From Erysipelotrichaceae bacterium (GTDB taxonomy: Bacteria; Bacillota_I; Bacilli_A; RFN20; CAG-826): DNA of 46,271 bases. Of this stretch, positions 34,901-44,415 are shown piece after piece (within the stretch, counting starts at the first letter, position 1; each line of letters opens with the position of its first letter). The notes beneath the pieces are model-generated. The model was not told where the DNA came from. It was given only the letters and a program-made list of their open reading frames with translations, and made no database searches. The stretch spans positions 1 through 46,271 of the forward strand of contig SVBB01000012.1 in assembly GCA_015059105.1 (NCBI GenBank), read 5' to 3'. The position numbers and the translations under genes were made by a program.

Positions 34901-35940
34901 CATTTTCTTATGGAGAAATCTTTTAACACCTTGTTAATACTACCACAATTAGAACATTTTTGAGAACTTGGAAAATATTTATTTAGTTTGATTAATGTTT
35001 TCCCTTGTTCTTTTAACTTATAATCAAGCATGTTAACAAAGAGATTCCAACTGTTATCCATAACTTGTTTACCAAAATGAAGATGTTGGTTTTCGTTATT
35101 ACTAACAATATCTTTCACACTTAAATCTTCAATAGCAACACAGTCATAGACTCTTACAATATTCCTAGATTCATTATGAAGATAATCTTTTCTTTGATTA
35201 GCAATATGAGAATGAATTCTTGCTATCTTTACTGTCTGTTTATGGTAGTTATTAGAACCCACTTTCATATGTGATAGTCTTCTCTGTTCTCTTTTTAGTT
35301 TTGTTTGAGAATTCATTAATAGACGAGGGAAAAACGGAATACAGTGATCACTATCAACAAAGAGGTGATTAATAGAATAATCTAGGCCGATAAAACTAGT
35401 AGGTATCTTTTTGCTTATTTGGTTTTCATACTCAAAAAGGATACTGACAAAGTATTTATCATCTGGATCTTTGCTCACTGTTATTGATTTAAGAACATAG
35501 TTAGAAGGGATGTGACGATGTTTAACCATCTTCACTTCTCCGATTTTTGGTAATTGAATTTTATTCTCTAACATTTTGATATTGTTATTAATACATATCG
35601 ATGAATAAGAATAATGATGGTTCTTCTTGCTTTTATATCTAGGGAAGCCAAACTCTTTATGTTTATAGAAATTAGTAAAAGCAGTATCTAGATGTCTTAA
35701 TGACTGTTGAAGAGAAACACTATCAACTTCTTTTAAAAACGCGTACTCTTCTTCTTTTTTCATTAATGCAAGTATATTAGCCATCTTGGTATATGAAAGA
35801 TTAACCCCTTCATTTTTATAAGTATTTATTTTCATCTCTAGAAAATAGTTATAGACAAAGCGATTACAGCCAAAACATTTATTGAGTAGTTCAACTTGTT
35901 TCTTATTTGGATATAAACGAAATTTATAGGCTTTATTCAT
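34762..35940 (-). CDS. tnpB: TnpB, RNA-guided nuclease of IS605-type transposon
   Basis: The 392-residue protein opens with the TnpB hallmark KAYKFRLYPNKKQ. The RuvC active site is complete: D187 in FIGLDYS, E271 in AIEDLSV and D359 in HNRDINAAINI. A zinc finger between the last two has C329, C332, C349 and C352 (CSNCG...CPSCG). TnpB proteins cut DNA guided by an RNA from the element's right end and help keep the element in place. The middle has the usual basic helical segment. All catalytic residues are present, so it is probably active. Confidence 0.97.
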   Translation of the reverse strand: MNKAYKFRLYPNKKQVELLNKCFGCNRFVYNYFLEMKINTYKNEGVNLSYTKMANILALMKKEEEYAFLKEVDSVSLQQSLRHLDTAFTNFYKHKEFGFPRYKSKKNHHYSYSSICINNNIKMLENKIQLPKIGEVKMVKHRHIPSNYVLKSITVSKDPDDKYFVSILFEYENQISKKIPTSFIGLDYSINHLFVDSDHCIPFFPRLLMNSQTKLKREQRRLSHMKVGSNNYHKQTVKIARIHSHIANQRKDYLHNESRNIVRVYDCVAIEDLSVKDIVSNNENQHLHFGKQVMDNSWNLFVNMLDYKLKEQGKTLIKLNKYFPSSQKCSNCGSINKVLKDFSIRKWKCPSCGQIHNRDINAAINIREEGKRLFFDRYNRGTHGVSSPMLGS

Positions 35941-36043
35941 ACACCTATATTATAACATATATGATATTTATATCATATATAAATCCGTAATATTTTTATA
36001 TTTTTCTAGCATTCATCCTCCACCTATAGAGGTTATTCTAATC

Positions 36044-36147
36044 TTGATAGCTAATGCGATGGCACGTCTATATCAAGATGGGAGTCTTCTGCTAGGGGTA
36101 GATAAAACAAAAGTAGATGGAATTCATCCACCTACCTTAATAGTTTT
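36044..36147 (+). pseudogene. Possible remnant of an SGNH/GDSL hydrolase C-terminus
   Basis: The plus strand reads IANAMARLYQDGSLLLGVDK then TKVDGIHPPTL, which resembles the final block of SGNH hydrolases (DGxHP carrying the catalytic His). No body of the gene precedes it: the tnpB element lies directly upstream. The fragment is short and the call is tentative. Nothing else is seen in the gap 35941-36172. Confidence 0.3.
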
Positions 36148-36172
36148 CTATGTCGTATCTATTAGATGCACT

Positions 36173-38224
36173 TTATATTTTCATCGCGACTTCATATGCT
36201 CTCCAAATCACGCTTCTAAGGTTGCCCACTGCTAAGCAGTCGCCTACTAGATAGACACTATCACCCTTTTCTACGAGAGGAGTAGGTATATAACCAACTG
36301 AAGAAATCACTGAGTCACATTTGAGCTCAAGGTCTTTGCCTTGCTTATCGGTCACGATGATAGAACCATCTTTAACTTCTTTTATTTTAGTTTCGAGGTA
36401 GACAGAAACTTTCTTCCATGCGAAGTATTCTCTTAAATACGAGGAGTTCGCTAAACAGACACCTGGTTGAGAGACCAAATCATCTTTCATTTCCACGATG
36501 AGGGGGTGCTTGCCTTGAAGCTCTAGTTCATAAGCGATTTCTGCGCCGGTCAAACCACCGCCGATAACCGCGACCACATCGCCCACTTGTTTACCGTTAA
36601 GGAATTCACAAGCTTCAACCATCTTCTCTTTTCCAGGGATGTTTAAAATGCGTGGCTTACTACCTGTCGCGATGATCACTGGTTCGCCTTTAAATTGACT
36701 AATATCTTTAATTTCATCATCAAATCTCACATCAATTTGAAGTTTTTCCATTTGATAACGATACCAAGCGAGTAAATCTCTAAGCTTGCCTTTATACGAT
36801 TCTGCACTCGCTGGGATGAAGGTTCCACCAAGCTTATCAGACTTCTCATGAATGATTGGATTATGGCCTCTTAGTTTTAATACACGCGCGGCTTCCATAC
36901 CGCCGATACCACCACCGATGATGTGTACAGTTTTAGGATTCTTAGTTGGCACAATCTTATGTTTGTTCCACTGCATCATCTCCGCGTTAACTGCACATCG
37001 CGATAAGTGTAATGAATCACCTAATGATTGATCGTTTGGCACTCCTTTATAGTGGCACATATTGAAACAACCATTATGGCAAAGGATACATGGTCTAATC
37101 TCTTTTTCTTGTTCATTGATAACTTTAGTGAACCATTCTGGGTCCGCGAGGAAGTTACGGGCAAAACCGACACCATCAAGTTTACCTTCCTTCACGCTTT
37201 TCGCACCGGTTTCTAAAGACATCCTACCCGCACAGACGAGAGGGATATCAACATATGGTTTTAACTTTTCAACATATTCTAAGTTGCAGTTTTCTGGCAT
37301 ATAGATTGGTGGATGTGCCCAATACCAAGCATCATATGTCCCGTTATCACAGTTGAGCATATCATAACCCGCTTCTTGTAATAATTTCGCGGCTTTAATA
37401 GATTCTTCAAAATCTCGACCAGCTTCGACATATTCTTCTCCTGGTAAAGCCCCTTCTCTAAAGCCTTTAGTCTTGCTGACGACCGAATATCTTAAAGAGA
37501 CTGGGAAATCCTTTCCGCATTCCTTTTTAATGGCTTTAACGATTTCAATCGCAAAGCGATATCTGTTCTCTAATGATCCGCCGTATTCATCTTCACGTTT
37601 ATTGACATATTTTAAAGTGAATTGGTCTAATAAATATCCTTCATGGACCGCATGAATCTCTACCCCATCAACACCGGCATCTTTACACATCTTTGCACTT
37701 TTCGCGAATGCTTGAATGAAGAACTCAATCTCCTCTTTTGTCATCTCTCTTGATGGCACTTTATCAGACCATCTATTTGGAGAAGGAGATGCTGACGCGC
37801 AGATCTTCTCAAGGTTCATAAATGGTTTGGCGAGGACTCTTAATGCTTTATGCGTATAGAGCATTTCCATCATTTTGCTGATGGTAAAACTTCTTCCAAA
37901 ACCCGCGGTCAATTGAATGAATAACTTCGCCCCAGTCTTATGGAACTCTGGCATCCATTTCTTGAGGTCTTCAAACATCTTTTTCTTTTTATATAACCAC
38001 TGACCAAACATTGGGTTATAGACTGGTTGACATCCAGGAAGGAGCAATCCACAGTTATTCTTTGCCACTTCCATGATGAATCTCGCTCCATCTTTATCAA
38101 AATGGTTGATTTCCATCCATCCAAAGAGGTCGGTGCCGCCCATCGATGTTAGGACGATTCTATTTTTAATTTCACAGTTCCCTATTTTCCAGGGAGTGAG
38201 TAATGGCTGTAATTCTTTTCTCAT
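36173..38224 (-). CDS. Old Yellow Enzyme-type FMN/FAD/4Fe-4S oxidoreductase (2,4-dienoyl-CoA reductase/BaiCD-like)
   Basis: The 683-residue protein has an FMN TIM barrel (residues 1 to about 370; active-site segment VDGVEIHAVHEGYLLDQF). A 4Fe-4S motif with RPCILCHNGCFNMC at about 376-390 follows, then two dinucleotide-binding domains (VHIIGGGIGGMEAARV near 435 for FAD, VVAVIGGGLTGAEIAYEL near 555 for NAD(P)H). This is the plan of FadH, 2-enoate reductase and the bile-acid BaiCD/BaiH enzymes, which reduce or oxidise activated C=C bonds. It starts 2 nt after the aconitase X small subunit gene, so it probably acts on the unsaturated product of that dehydratase. The true substrate is unknown. Confidence 0.9.
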   Translation of the reverse strand: MRKELQPLLTPWKIGNCEIKNRIVLTSMGGTDLFGWMEINHFDKDGARFIMEVAKNNCGLLLPGCQPVYNPMFGQWLYKKKKMFEDLKKWMPEFHKTGAKLFIQLTAGFGRSFTISKMMEMLYTHKALRVLAKPFMNLEKICASASPSPNRWSDKVPSREMTKEEIEFFIQAFAKSAKMCKDAGVDGVEIHAVHEGYLLDQFTLKYVNKREDEYGGSLENRYRFAIEIVKAIKKECGKDFPVSLRYSVVSKTKGFREGALPGEEYVEAGRDFEESIKAAKLLQEAGYDMLNCDNGTYDAWYWAHPPIYMPENCNLEYVEKLKPYVDIPLVCAGRMSLETGAKSVKEGKLDGVGFARNFLADPEWFTKVINEQEKEIRPCILCHNGCFNMCHYKGVPNDQSLGDSLHLSRCAVNAEMMQWNKHKIVPTKNPKTVHIIGGGIGGMEAARVLKLRGHNPIIHEKSDKLGGTFIPASAESYKGKLRDLLAWYRYQMEKLQIDVRFDDEIKDISQFKGEPVIIATGSKPRILNIPGKEKMVEACEFLNGKQVGDVVAVIGGGLTGAEIAYELELQGKHPLIVEMKDDLVSQPGVCLANSSYLREYFAWKKVSVYLETKIKEVKDGSIIVTDKQGKDLELKCDSVISSVGYIPTPLVEKGDSVYLVGDCLAVGNLRSVIWRAYEVAMKI

Positions 38225-38226
38225 AA

Positions 38227-38670
38227 TTATTCTCCCACGATGACTGTGCCATCTTCTTTAACTTCAATCTTGTCACCTGTTTTAACTAAGTCTAAGAACT
38301 CTTGTCCTAATCTATCAATAGCGATGACCGGTGAATTCTCCCAGATTTTCGCTAGGACAATGCCAGAAGCCGCTAAAGAATCAATAGATTCAGAGAACAA
38401 GAAACAAGCGGGAGCAATACCCATTTGGCACACTGTTTGGATGACTAATCCACCCGTTGTGGAACCAATGGTGATTGGTAAACATAATGCTTTGCCTGTA
38501 ATATTAACACCAAATAAATCTTTGTTATTTTGATCAGAAACATAGACTTCTTTAGCATTCTTTAATGCACTTTTTTGGAATGACGCTAATGTGTTAAAAC
38601 CTTGATGAGAAACAACGGCTTCACCCACATAGTTTCCACCAGCGATGACGCGGCCTTTAAACTGTTTCAT
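38227..38670 (-). CDS. Aconitase X swivel (small) subunit, DUF126
   Basis: This 147-residue protein matches the AcnX swivel domain: KGRVIAGGNYVGEAVVSHQG at the start, ITIGSTTGGLVIQTVCQMG with the loop that closes on substrate, and VIAIDRLGQEFLDLVKTGDK near the end. It works with the large subunit as a lyase that removes water from a hydroxy acid. It starts 1 nt past the large-subunit gene; the ATG at 38670 is used, since a longer frame would run into that gene. The order large, small, reductase shows one operon. Confidence 0.93.
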   Translation of the reverse strand: MKQFKGRVIAGGNYVGEAVVSHQGFNTLASFQKSALKNAKEVYVSDQNNKDLFGVNITGKALCLPITIGSTTGGLVIQTVCQMGIAPACFLFSESIDSLAASGIVLAKIWENSPVIAIDRLGQEFLDLVKTGDKIEVKEDGTVIVGE

Positions 38671-38671
38671 A

Positions 38672-39967
38672 TTATTTACCCGCCTTTCCGACGACAAAGT
38701 CTAAGATTTCTTGATCTTTCGCATATCTTGCACATGAATAAGTTCTTAATTTGTTAGAACTGGTATATATTCTTCGCGCTTTTGTTAAGGGGTTATTCGT
38801 ATACATCAGCGGACAAATCGTCGTTAGTTTAACACCTGTTGCCATTAATTCTTGGTATTTTGGTGTCTTTTTAAATTTATCGGCGATATCAGGAGCGGTG
38901 GTCATAATAGTTCTTACCACAACCTTTTTCTTTCCTGTATCTTTTAATCCTTGAACGATTCTGTCTGTCCAATTATTTAATTGAGTGAACGTTAAATGTG
39001 GACAACCGATAAAGACCAAGTTTCCTTTCTTTTCTGGTTTCTTCCACATGATTGGATAAGAACGATATACTCTTTCAATTTCTTCATCATCAATGACATA
39101 TTCTTTCGCGTCTTTTAAGATGAGCTTTTCACCATATTTCTTCGCTTCTGGAGTTAAGCCATCGATATGATAAAGGCCCACCGCACCATTAGAGGCAGTA
39201 GCCGCACCGAAGTCTTTTAAATATCCCACTACTTCATCATTTATTTCATTGCCGAGCATTTTATCTAAACCGATGACATATGGAACATCTTCCATGACTT
39301 TCATACCAATCGCGGATCCTAAGATCTGCGCTTCTGGTAATTTCTTACATTTGATGATAACTTTCCATTTTGCTTTTCTACCTTCATCAGTTAAGAAACC
39401 GAATTCAGGAACATATCCTAAGATAGAACCAAATAGCTCTAACATCCCGGAGTTACGATTACATCTCGCACCTAAAACTGAGTTAGCAAAAACAACCGCG
39501 CTAGATTCGGCCCATGACAAGATATCTCCTTCTTTTGGAGTGTTACCAATTTCTGGAAGATAAGCAGCGCAAGAGAATGCATTAGAATCTTTGAGGCCAA
39601 CTTTTCGCATCTGCTCTTCATACATTTCCTGTTTGGCGTACATGATTTTTGAAAACACGAGTTTTTCAAGAAGGTTGCATTTCACGTTTTCGTAATCGAT
39701 TGGTCGAGGATCGACAGTGAACTTACCTTTTGTCGTAATACCCGCCTCAATGAGTTGATCCATGGTGGAAAATAATGGCTTCAATAATTTGATGCCAAAA
39801 CTAGTTACCAAATGGCCATCATCGTGGGTGACTTTCACTAATCTTGGTGCGCCAAAAATATCACCGAACATGACGATAGTTTCCATAATCTTCGCCATGA
39901 CTGGTCCTTGCTTTCCTTCAAGGATATTTCTTTGCTCCAAGGTTAATTCCATTTTCGGTTCATACAT
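38672..39967 (-). CDS. Aconitase X catalytic (large) subunit, DUF521
   Basis: The 431-residue subunit has family landmarks KIMETIVMFGDIFGAPRLVK, THDDGHLVTSFG, FANSVLGARCNRNSGMLELFG and TTICPLMYTNNPLTKA. Cysteines that may bind its Fe-S cluster are seen in SCAAYLP, GARCNRN, FIGCPHLT and TTICPLM. Known AcnX enzymes dehydrate cis-3-hydroxy-L-proline (bacteria) or phosphomevalonate (archaea). Separate large and small subunits are the type II form. No mevalonate or proline genes are adjacent; instead the operon ends with an Old Yellow Enzyme-type reductase. That gives a dehydrate-then-reduce pathway on an unidentified hydroxy acid. AAAGGA precedes the ATG. Confidence 0.93.
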   Translation of the reverse strand: MYEPKMELTLEQRNILEGKQGPVMAKIMETIVMFGDIFGAPRLVKVTHDDGHLVTSFGIKLLKPLFSTMDQLIEAGITTKGKFTVDPRPIDYENVKCNLLEKLVFSKIMYAKQEMYEEQMRKVGLKDSNAFSCAAYLPEIGNTPKEGDILSWAESSAVVFANSVLGARCNRNSGMLELFGSILGYVPEFGFLTDEGRKAKWKVIIKCKKLPEAQILGSAIGMKVMEDVPYVIGLDKMLGNEINDEVVGYLKDFGAATASNGAVGLYHIDGLTPEAKKYGEKLILKDAKEYVIDDEEIERVYRSYPIMWKKPEKKGNLVFIGCPHLTFTQLNNWTDRIVQGLKDTGKKKVVVRTIMTTAPDIADKFKKTPKYQELMATGVKLTTICPLMYTNNPLTKARRIYTSSNKLRTYSCARYAKDQEILDFVVGKAGK

Positions 39968-40057
39968 ATTGGAATTTTCCTTTCTTCTTATAAGAAAATA
40001 GTAGCATTAAATAGGTTAATTAAAAATATCTTATATATTAGGGAATACTGGAGCACA

Positions 40058-40083
40058 TAAAAAGCACATTTTTCAATGTGCTC
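40058..40083 (-). terminator. Rho-independent terminator of the 542-aa gene
   Basis: On the minus strand AGCACATT-GAAA-AATGTGCT (8 bp, 4-nt loop) is followed by a U-run, 7 nt past the stop codon at 40090. Confidence 0.85.
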
Positions 40084-40089
40084 AATATG

Positions 40090-41718
40090 TTAGTTATTCT
40101 TAATTTCGTTAGTGTTTATCTCTTCTTCGATAATCTCGTTTTCTTTCACCACTTCTTTTTGTTTCTCTGGAATGATGTTGTTATCGATCACGTTATCCTC
40201 AACTAAACTTGCATCTTCAATTGCCGGTGGCCAGTCATTTTTCTTTGTTTCAGTTTGGTAGACTTGGTTTGTTCCCGGGACGAGTTTTTGTACGTTTGAT
40301 GGAGCAAATTTTTGGAAGGTGTTCATCGTTCTTAAACATAAGAGACATCTAGAACGTTGTGGTTCAGGAAGAGCTTCTGCTTGTTCCATAGTGGTAATTC
40401 CTCTATGGATCAAATAATTGTTCGCTTTAGCGATGACATTTGAACCATTTTGATATTCGTTTTCTTTCGCTGGATTTTCAAAGTTCTTCATCGCTTTGAC
40501 AAAGGCTTTGTATTCACGTGATGTCGTACGGAATAAAGTTTCTTTGATGCCGCCTTTGATATCAGCGAGTTCACCTAAACCTTTGTTATCAAGTTCGCCT
40601 AAGGATACATTGTTATCTAAGGCGTAATTAAACATGAAATCGTCTCTTGCTTGTTCTGCCCATGGCTTTTGGAATTCCGCTGGTAAAGAGAGGTCTAAGA
40701 ATCCTTTTTCTTTGGTGTAATCCTTCTTAAATAGCTTCTTCACACCGGTAGCTTCTTGCTCGTTAAGAACTTTCATATGTGGAAGTCCGTTACCTTGATA
40801 TGCGTTATTAAAATAATCAGGTAATGAGATGAATTGACCATTTTCTTCTTGTTCCATAACAACTTTTGATAAGATGCCTGCCTCACTGGTATTGATATCT
40901 AAATCATCGCACGCTTCAAAGAAATTTCTAAATTGTGCGTAAAGTCTAGTGTGATATTCTTTACTTGCCGAATATTTACCAAATTCTATTTGTAATTCTG
41001 GATAATCACCAAAAGCAGGATTCTGCTCTAAAGAATCAATTTGTGCTTGGCTTAATTCTGGGAAGGAGAAGTAATAATTTTCTCTCACTCTCGTCACTTT
41101 TGAATTCACCGCGGCGAGAACTTGCTCGTAGTTTCTTCCAACTGACTTAAGATATGTTTGCATCTCTGGAGTTAAATCGTTTTTATCAAATTTATCGACA
41201 GAGTGAATGAAACTAAATGCATCATCTACTAAGTCAGCGTTCTTTTCATAATAATCCACTAAGAGGTTATCTAAGTCATTTGAACGCGCAACCTTTGCTA
41301 ATGTAGATAAATCCATATTGAGAAGCTTTTGAAACTTTCTTTGCGTCTCTGCTTCTGGGTGTTTAAAGTAATTCTGGATTTTAGTTTCATTATACTTATT
41401 CGCACTTTCTGAAATATCAGTCACTAATTCAGTGTGCATTAATCTTTCTAGTGGATTGGGTTTATTTTTATCACGTAGATTTTCGAATCTTTCCAGTAAG
41501 TTCGCGCTGGCACCCGTCTTAAGGTCTTCTCTTCTATTGATCTCAAGACTCTTCTTATAAAAGCGTTGTTCTTTTGGATCATTTAATCTTTTATTAAGAG
41601 CTTTTAAGTCCTCTCTTATTTTCATTCCATCTGGAAGAAGACTGTTTAAAATACGGACGTTTTCTTGATACTGTCTTCTAATGAATCCTTTTTCTTGTTT
41701 TGTGAGTTTATAAGGCAT
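40090..41718 (-). CDS. Large helical cytoplasmic protein of unknown function, 542 aa
   Basis: No signal peptide or membrane helix is seen. The sequence is rich in Lys, Glu, Asn and Phe and appears mostly alpha-helical. A C-terminal module at about 415-490 (SREYKAFVKAMKNFEN, NVIAKANNYLIHRGITTMEQ) precedes a low-complexity acidic tail (ENEIIEEEINTNEIKNN). The tail and general make-up recall the kinase-like protein at 11081, and both may belong to lineage-specific families of big cytosolic proteins; I cannot demonstrate homology by eye. The ATG at 41718 has AAGGAAG 9 nt upstream; the longer frame to 41772 is not needed. A strong terminator follows. It is divergent from the GH43 gene. Confidence 0.7.
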   Translation of the reverse strand: MPYKLTKQEKGFIRRQYQENVRILNSLLPDGMKIREDLKALNKRLNDPKEQRFYKKSLEINRREDLKTGASANLLERFENLRDKNKPNPLERLMHTELVTDISESANKYNETKIQNYFKHPEAETQRKFQKLLNMDLSTLAKVARSNDLDNLLVDYYEKNADLVDDAFSFIHSVDKFDKNDLTPEMQTYLKSVGRNYEQVLAAVNSKVTRVRENYYFSFPELSQAQIDSLEQNPAFGDYPELQIEFGKYSASKEYHTRLYAQFRNFFEACDDLDINTSEAGILSKVVMEQEENGQFISLPDYFNNAYQGNGLPHMKVLNEQEATGVKKLFKKDYTKEKGFLDLSLPAEFQKPWAEQARDDFMFNYALDNNVSLGELDNKGLGELADIKGGIKETLFRTTSREYKAFVKAMKNFENPAKENEYQNGSNVIAKANNYLIHRGITTMEQAEALPEPQRSRCLLCLRTMNTFQKFAPSNVQKLVPGTNQVYQTETKKNDWPPAIEDASLVEDNVIDNNIIPEKQKEVVKENEIIEEEINTNEIKNN

Positions 41719-41892
41719 AATTACGACTTCCTTTTTTAACTGTCTAACGATATTATAGCAAAGCAAGCGCACAAAAGTGCCACACTGGTGTAATTTTATA
41801 AATTATAATGGTTATTTATTAAAAAATAACAATTAATTGTTCCTTGACACTCTTCAATTTGAAATCCTTGTCATCATCACATATATTGTTTC

Positions 41893-41898
41893 TATAAT
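41893..41898 (+). promoter_or_regulatory. -10 box of the GH43 gene
   Basis: TATAAT lies 17 bp before the GTG start, leaving room for a short leader with the GAGGG site. The matching -35 is weak (TTGTCA, 19-nt spacing). Confidence 0.4.
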
Positions 41899-41914
41899 CC
41901 AATGAGGGAAAACT

Positions 41915-43372
41915 GTGTCAAAGAAACTTGCTTTTAACCCATATATGCCGAGTTATGAATATGTCCCTGATGGGGAACCTCATATTTTTGGTGATAGGGT
42001 GTACGTATACGGCAGTCACGATCGTTTTAATGGTCTCAATTTCTGTCTCAACAATTATGTCTGTTGGAGTGCTCCTATTAACGACCTTGGCAATTGGAAA
42101 TATGAAGGCGTGATATATAGACGCGAACAAGACCCCAAAGCCCCAGGATTAAAAATCATTAATACAATGTGTGCCCCTGATATGGTACAAGGGAACGATG
42201 GAAGATATTATCTATACTATTTCATCGGGGGAGAAAAGATGATTTCTGTTGCTGTATGTGACACCCCTGCTGGTAAATATGAATTCTACGGCTTTGTAAA
42301 ATATAAAGACGGCACGCCTATCGGTAAAAAAGGTGGACCACTACAGTTTGATCCGGGTGTTTTTAAAGATGACGACGGACGATTATACCTATATAGTGGC
42401 TTTGGTTTTAAAGCTAACCCCATCATTTTACAAGGTTCAAGATCAACTACCGAAGGACCGATGTGGTTTGAACTAGATCCTCATGATATGCTCACTGTTA
42501 TATCGGGGGACGATATTCATTATCTTGATGTTTACGCTCGTGGAAAAGCCAAGGGTACGCCATATGAAAAGCATCCTTTTGCAGAAGCGAGTTCGATGCG
42601 CAAATTCAACGGGAAATATTATTTCATCTATTCCTCGCTTAATAGTCACAATCTTTGCTATGCGGTGAGCGATAAACCAACAAGCGGTTTTCAATTTGGT
42701 GGAGTGCTCGTCAGCTGTGGCGATATCGGTTTACCAGGTGTAAATGATATTAGGCACGCGCATAATTTCACAGGCAACACACACGGAAGCTTGATAGAGT
42801 TAAACGGAAAATATTATGTCTTCTACCATCGTCATAGCAACCGCAAACAATCTTCGCGACAAGCCTGCGCTGAACAAATCAAATTTATAGACGGAAAATT
42901 CATCCAAGCAGAAATGACTTCCTGTGGCCTTAATGATGGTCCGCTTCCTGGAAGAGGAACCTATCCATCTTATATCGCCTGTAACTTATGGGGTAAAAGA
43001 GGAACAAGATTTTATTCAATGATTCCGCTAACTAAAAGAGGATATCCCTATCTTACTCAAGACGGTAAAGACCGTAATTCTGGTGAGGATCAATACATCA
43101 CAAATCTTGCTGATCAATCAGTGGTTGGCTATAAATATTTCGACTTAACTAACACAAAAGAAATATCGTTATGCATCAAAGGAAAAGCAAGAGGTGTTAT
43201 TGAAATACTAAACGAGGAAAAAGGTAATCCCGTTGCCACAATCAACATCACACCAACGAAAGAGAAACAACAATTCATAGTATCTATAAATGTAAAAGGG
43301 GTGTGCCCGCTATATTTTAAATACAAGGGGAAAGGTCGTTTTTCACTATATTCGTTGTCATTCAACAATTAA
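41915..43372 (+). CDS. GH43-family glycosidase (beta-xylosidase/alpha-L-arabinofuranosidase type)
   Basis: This 485-residue enzyme without a signal peptide should act inside the cell on imported pentose oligosaccharides. The five-bladed GH43 fold is shown by YVPDGEPHIFGDRVYVYGSH (base near D19), QFDPGVFKDDDGRLYLYSG (modulating Asp near 146) and HPFAEASSMRKFNGKYYFIY (acid Glu near 224). The last about 130 residues look like a beta-sandwich accessory domain (ISLCIKGKARGVIEIL...YFKYKGKGRFSLYSL). The start is GTG at 41915, supported by GAGGG 6 nt upstream. Exact specificity cannot be read from the sequence. No xylose genes are adjacent. Confidence 0.92.
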   Translation: MSKKLAFNPYMPSYEYVPDGEPHIFGDRVYVYGSHDRFNGLNFCLNNYVCWSAPINDLGNWKYEGVIYRREQDPKAPGLKIINTMCAPDMVQGNDGRYYLYYFIGGEKMISVAVCDTPAGKYEFYGFVKYKDGTPIGKKGGPLQFDPGVFKDDDGRLYLYSGFGFKANPIILQGSRSTTEGPMWFELDPHDMLTVISGDDIHYLDVYARGKAKGTPYEKHPFAEASSMRKFNGKYYFIYSSLNSHNLCYAVSDKPTSGFQFGGVLVSCGDIGLPGVNDIRHAHNFTGNTHGSLIELNGKYYVFYHRHSNRKQSSRQACAEQIKFIDGKFIQAEMTSCGLNDGPLPGRGTYPSYIACNLWGKRGTRFYSMIPLTKRGYPYLTQDGKDRNSGEDQYITNLADQSVVGYKYFDLTNTKEISLCIKGKARGVIEILNEEKGNPVATINITPTKEKQQFIVSINVKGVCPLYFKYKGKGRFSLYSLSFNN

Positions 43373-43479
43373 CATTTTGACGGGTTTTTATTATATTATC
43401 CGCGCAATTCCTTATTATTTTTATTTAGGAAAAAAATAATTAAATAATCACTTTGCGTATCATGTGTTATAGTTTTCTT

Positions 43480-44055
43480 ATGGAAAAGAAGACTAATAAG
43501 GTTAGTGCCTATTTAGACGGTCTTGATGATAAGATTGAAAACAAAGGAAAAGTTCATAAAAATATTTGGCAATTTTTAAAATTTAGCTTTGTGAGTTGTA
43601 TCATCACCCTTATTCAGTTGGCTCTACTATATTCAATGTATTATTTGATGAAAAACTGGAAGGAACCACTACCTGGTTTTCTCGCGGCCATTTTTTCTAG
43701 AGAAATAGTCGGTGCGGATCACGACAACTGGGGATATATGTTACCATTCTTTTTGTCCAACTTTATCGCGAACACAGTTGGTTATTTTCTAAACAAAAGA
43801 CGCACCTTCAAAAGCGATTCACCAATATGGCATTATGTCATTTATATTGTTGTTTTGATCATTCTCATCACTTTCTCTACTTGGATACAAGGAATATTAA
43901 CCAACATCTTTATCCAGTGGGGTGTGGAGGTCATTGGGCCATTCATCGCGATGAGCATCGCAAGTTTTATACAGTTCATCGTCTTATACCCGCTTCAAAA
44001 ATTTGTTCTTTTAAGGGAAAAGAAGAAAGAACCTGACCTTCAACAAATAGAGTAA
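43480..44055 (+). CDS. GtrA-like membrane protein
   Basis: This 191-residue protein has four membrane helices in the GtrA arrangement, with the conserved start FLKFSFVSCIITLIQLALLY and the hallmark NFIANTVGYFLNKRRTFKS. GtrA proteins are thought to flip lipid-linked sugars or assist cell-wall glycosylation. The ATG at 43480 is chosen over a TTG at 43453; neither has a convincing ribosome site. It ends in a charged tail (REKKKEPDLQQIE). No glycosyltransferase gene is adjacent. Confidence 0.85.
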   Translation: MEKKTNKVSAYLDGLDDKIENKGKVHKNIWQFLKFSFVSCIITLIQLALLYSMYYLMKNWKEPLPGFLAAIFSREIVGADHDNWGYMLPFFLSNFIANTVGYFLNKRRTFKSDSPIWHYVIYIVVLIILITFSTWIQGILTNIFIQWGVEVIGPFIAMSIASFIQFIVLYPLQKFVLLREKKKEPDLQQIE

Positions 44056-44130
44056 AGTTTTCTATAACAACGATATGGTGTAATTATTTTTAAAAGGAGC
44101 CTAACCACTTTCTTTTTTTATATGTTTTAT

Positions 44131-44415
44131 CTATTTTGAATCAATTCCTGGCTCAAGAAATTTGGCATTATCTGCTGGAGTTCTCTGTCGAAGTTTGTAT
44201 GGAACCCCATTTTCTTCCAACTGACGCAAAAAACTTTTAACAACGCAGTCTTCTTGGAAGGCATTATGCACCGAAAGGAAGATCTTGCCATTAACAGCGG
44301 CAACTTCAGTCACAAACGAACTAACCGATGGAACATGGGTCCAAAACTCCAAAATGTAAGGGCTTAAGGCTTTTAACTTCCACTGGCCAATATAACTAAC
44401 GATATAAGTATAAGC
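44131..44415 (-). pseudogene. C-terminal remnant of an alcohol-acetyltransferase/condensation-type protein
   Basis: Read on the minus strand without a start codon, the frame gives AYTYIVSYIGQWKLKALSPY, then ILEFWTHVPSVSSFVTEVAA, and FLSVHNAFQEDCVVKSFLRQLEENG. This pattern matches the last about 90 residues of the alcohol-acetyltransferase-like condensation proteins of Bacillota. It is bounded upstream by a TAA (44416-44418) and no body of the gene is found, so it is a truncated fragment. The catalytic HHxxxD part is missing. Confidence 0.5.

Larger units (their letters stand above)
34711..35990 (-). mobile_element. IS605/IS1341-type element carrying only tnpB
   Basis: The right end is recognised by its terminal hairpin at 34721-34745. 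The left limit is less clear: a 10-bp perfect palindrome TATATGATAT/ATATCATATA lies about 20 bp upstream of tnpB and may be part of the left end or the promoter. There is no adjacent tnpA; the TnpA at 108-563 is an IS200-type that could act in trans only if its end sequences match. Confidence 0.6.
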
